This document shows positions 61,926 through 62,131 of a stretch of 62,131 nucleotides of DNA, piece by piece. Source of the DNA: Tsukamurella sp. M9C (lineage in GTDB: Bacteria > Actinomycetota > Actinomycetes > Mycobacteriales > Mycobacteriaceae); contig NZ_JAIULG010000025.1 in the NCBI RefSeq assembly GCF_020169415.1, positions 1-62,131 on the forward strand. Reading direction: 5' to 3'. Every line of letters begins with the position of its first letter. Position 1 is the stretch's first letter. Both the position numbers and the translations under genes were made by a program. The notes below the pieces were generated by a model. The model did not search any database, had not been told where the DNA came from, and worked only from the letters and a program-made list of their open reading frames with translations.

Positions 61926-62131
61926 ATGGCACCCAGTTCCACTCCGTACGGCTCCGGCGCGAGCCTCGTCTCGACCCGCCCGATGACCCAGCTGGAGCTC
62001 CTTAAGGAGCTCTCCGGTGTCGCCGAGGACAACGTCAACCGCCATCTCTCGATGACGAAGGACTGGAGCCCCCACGACTACATCCCGTGGTCGGACGGCA
62101 AGAACTTCGCCGCCCTCGGCGGATCGGACTA
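61926..62131 (+). CDS. desA: Acyl-ACP desaturase DesA1/DesA2 type (partial)
   Basis: The visible 68 residues include ELLKELSGVAEDNVNRHLSM, then WSPHDYIPWSDGKNFAALGG, near-identical to M. tuberculosis DesA1 at the same position. DesA enzymes desaturate acyl-ACP in mycolic-acid synthesis. GGAG lies upstream of the ATG; an in-frame ATG at 61983 aligns better with DesA1 and is an alternative start. The di-iron motifs lie beyond the window. Confidence 0.9.
   Translation, partial: MAPSSTPYGSGASLVSTRPMTQLELLKELSGVAEDNVNRHLSMTKDWSPHDYIPWSDGKNFAALGGSD

Overview
The window is high-GC (about 70 %) chromosomal DNA of an actinobacterium of the order Mycobacteriales. It carries an MMPL transporter, a GT87 mannosyltransferase, a DesA-type acyl-ACP desaturase and a PE-PPE-domain esterase. 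It also keeps several gene blocks known from Mycobacterium tuberculosis: Rv3722c-type aspartate aminotransferase beside ffs and a tRNA-Ser; LigC with its primase-polymerase; tadA with its partner gene opposite tyrA (Rv3752c to Rv3754); and the Pat/HisC2 aminotransferase. A Tsukamurella- or Gordonia-like host is my best guess, from gene content only. I see no CRISPR array, insertion sequence, integrase, rRNA or replication origin.

Layout. 1-6.3 kb: partial membrane protein, PHO-box-controlled alkaline phosphatase, the AspAT / GT87 / ThrE operon, SRP RNA and tRNA-Ser(GGA). 6.3-8 kb: two lower-GC hypothetical genes beside the tRNA. 8-19 kb: SRPBCC proteins, hydrolases, an ArsR operon, the LigC/primase-polymerase repair operon with a frameshifted third gene, DinB, a WYL regulator and GluQRS. 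19-24.2 kb: an AraC regulator and one 1385-codon frame joining an MMPL transporter to a complete tRNA-guanine transglycosylase. 24-30 kb: lipoprotein, NAT-like enzyme, DUF2306 protein, tRNA-Ser(CGA), tadA, tyrA, RidA. 30-35 kb: CocE-type hydrolase, GAF regulator and aldehyde dehydrogenase, with matching triple TGCA repeats before the hydrolase and the dehydrogenase. 35-39.6 kb: a mosaic with VapBC, a duplicated-repeat protein, GH25 lysozyme, PAP2 phosphatase, DUF779, tRNA-Arg(ACG) and tRNA-Ser(GCT). 39.7-43.9 kb: an ECF sigma / Asp23 envelope-stress island ending in two CsbD paralogues. 44-55 kb: Pat aminotransferase, thioesterase, acyltransferase, GlxA-type regulator, MFS transporter, two DUF6578 paralogues, MaoC dehydratase and TauE exporter. 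55-62 kb: BASS transporter, LysR, an AtuA/CoA-transferase operon, an MpaB-type oxygenase and the start of desA.

The most unusual items are these. First, the MMPL-Tgt frame, whose Tgt half has lost the three zinc-ligand cysteines and lies close to gluQRS, the enzyme that acts on the product of Tgt. Second, the shared triple TGCA operator. Third, an octamer, GACGGTGC, that recurs about sixty times on the two strands by hand count. Fourth, a small AtuA/CoA-transferase catabolic locus with two inverted repeats in its control region. All functions are inferred from sequence patterns and remembered family features; no database search was run.
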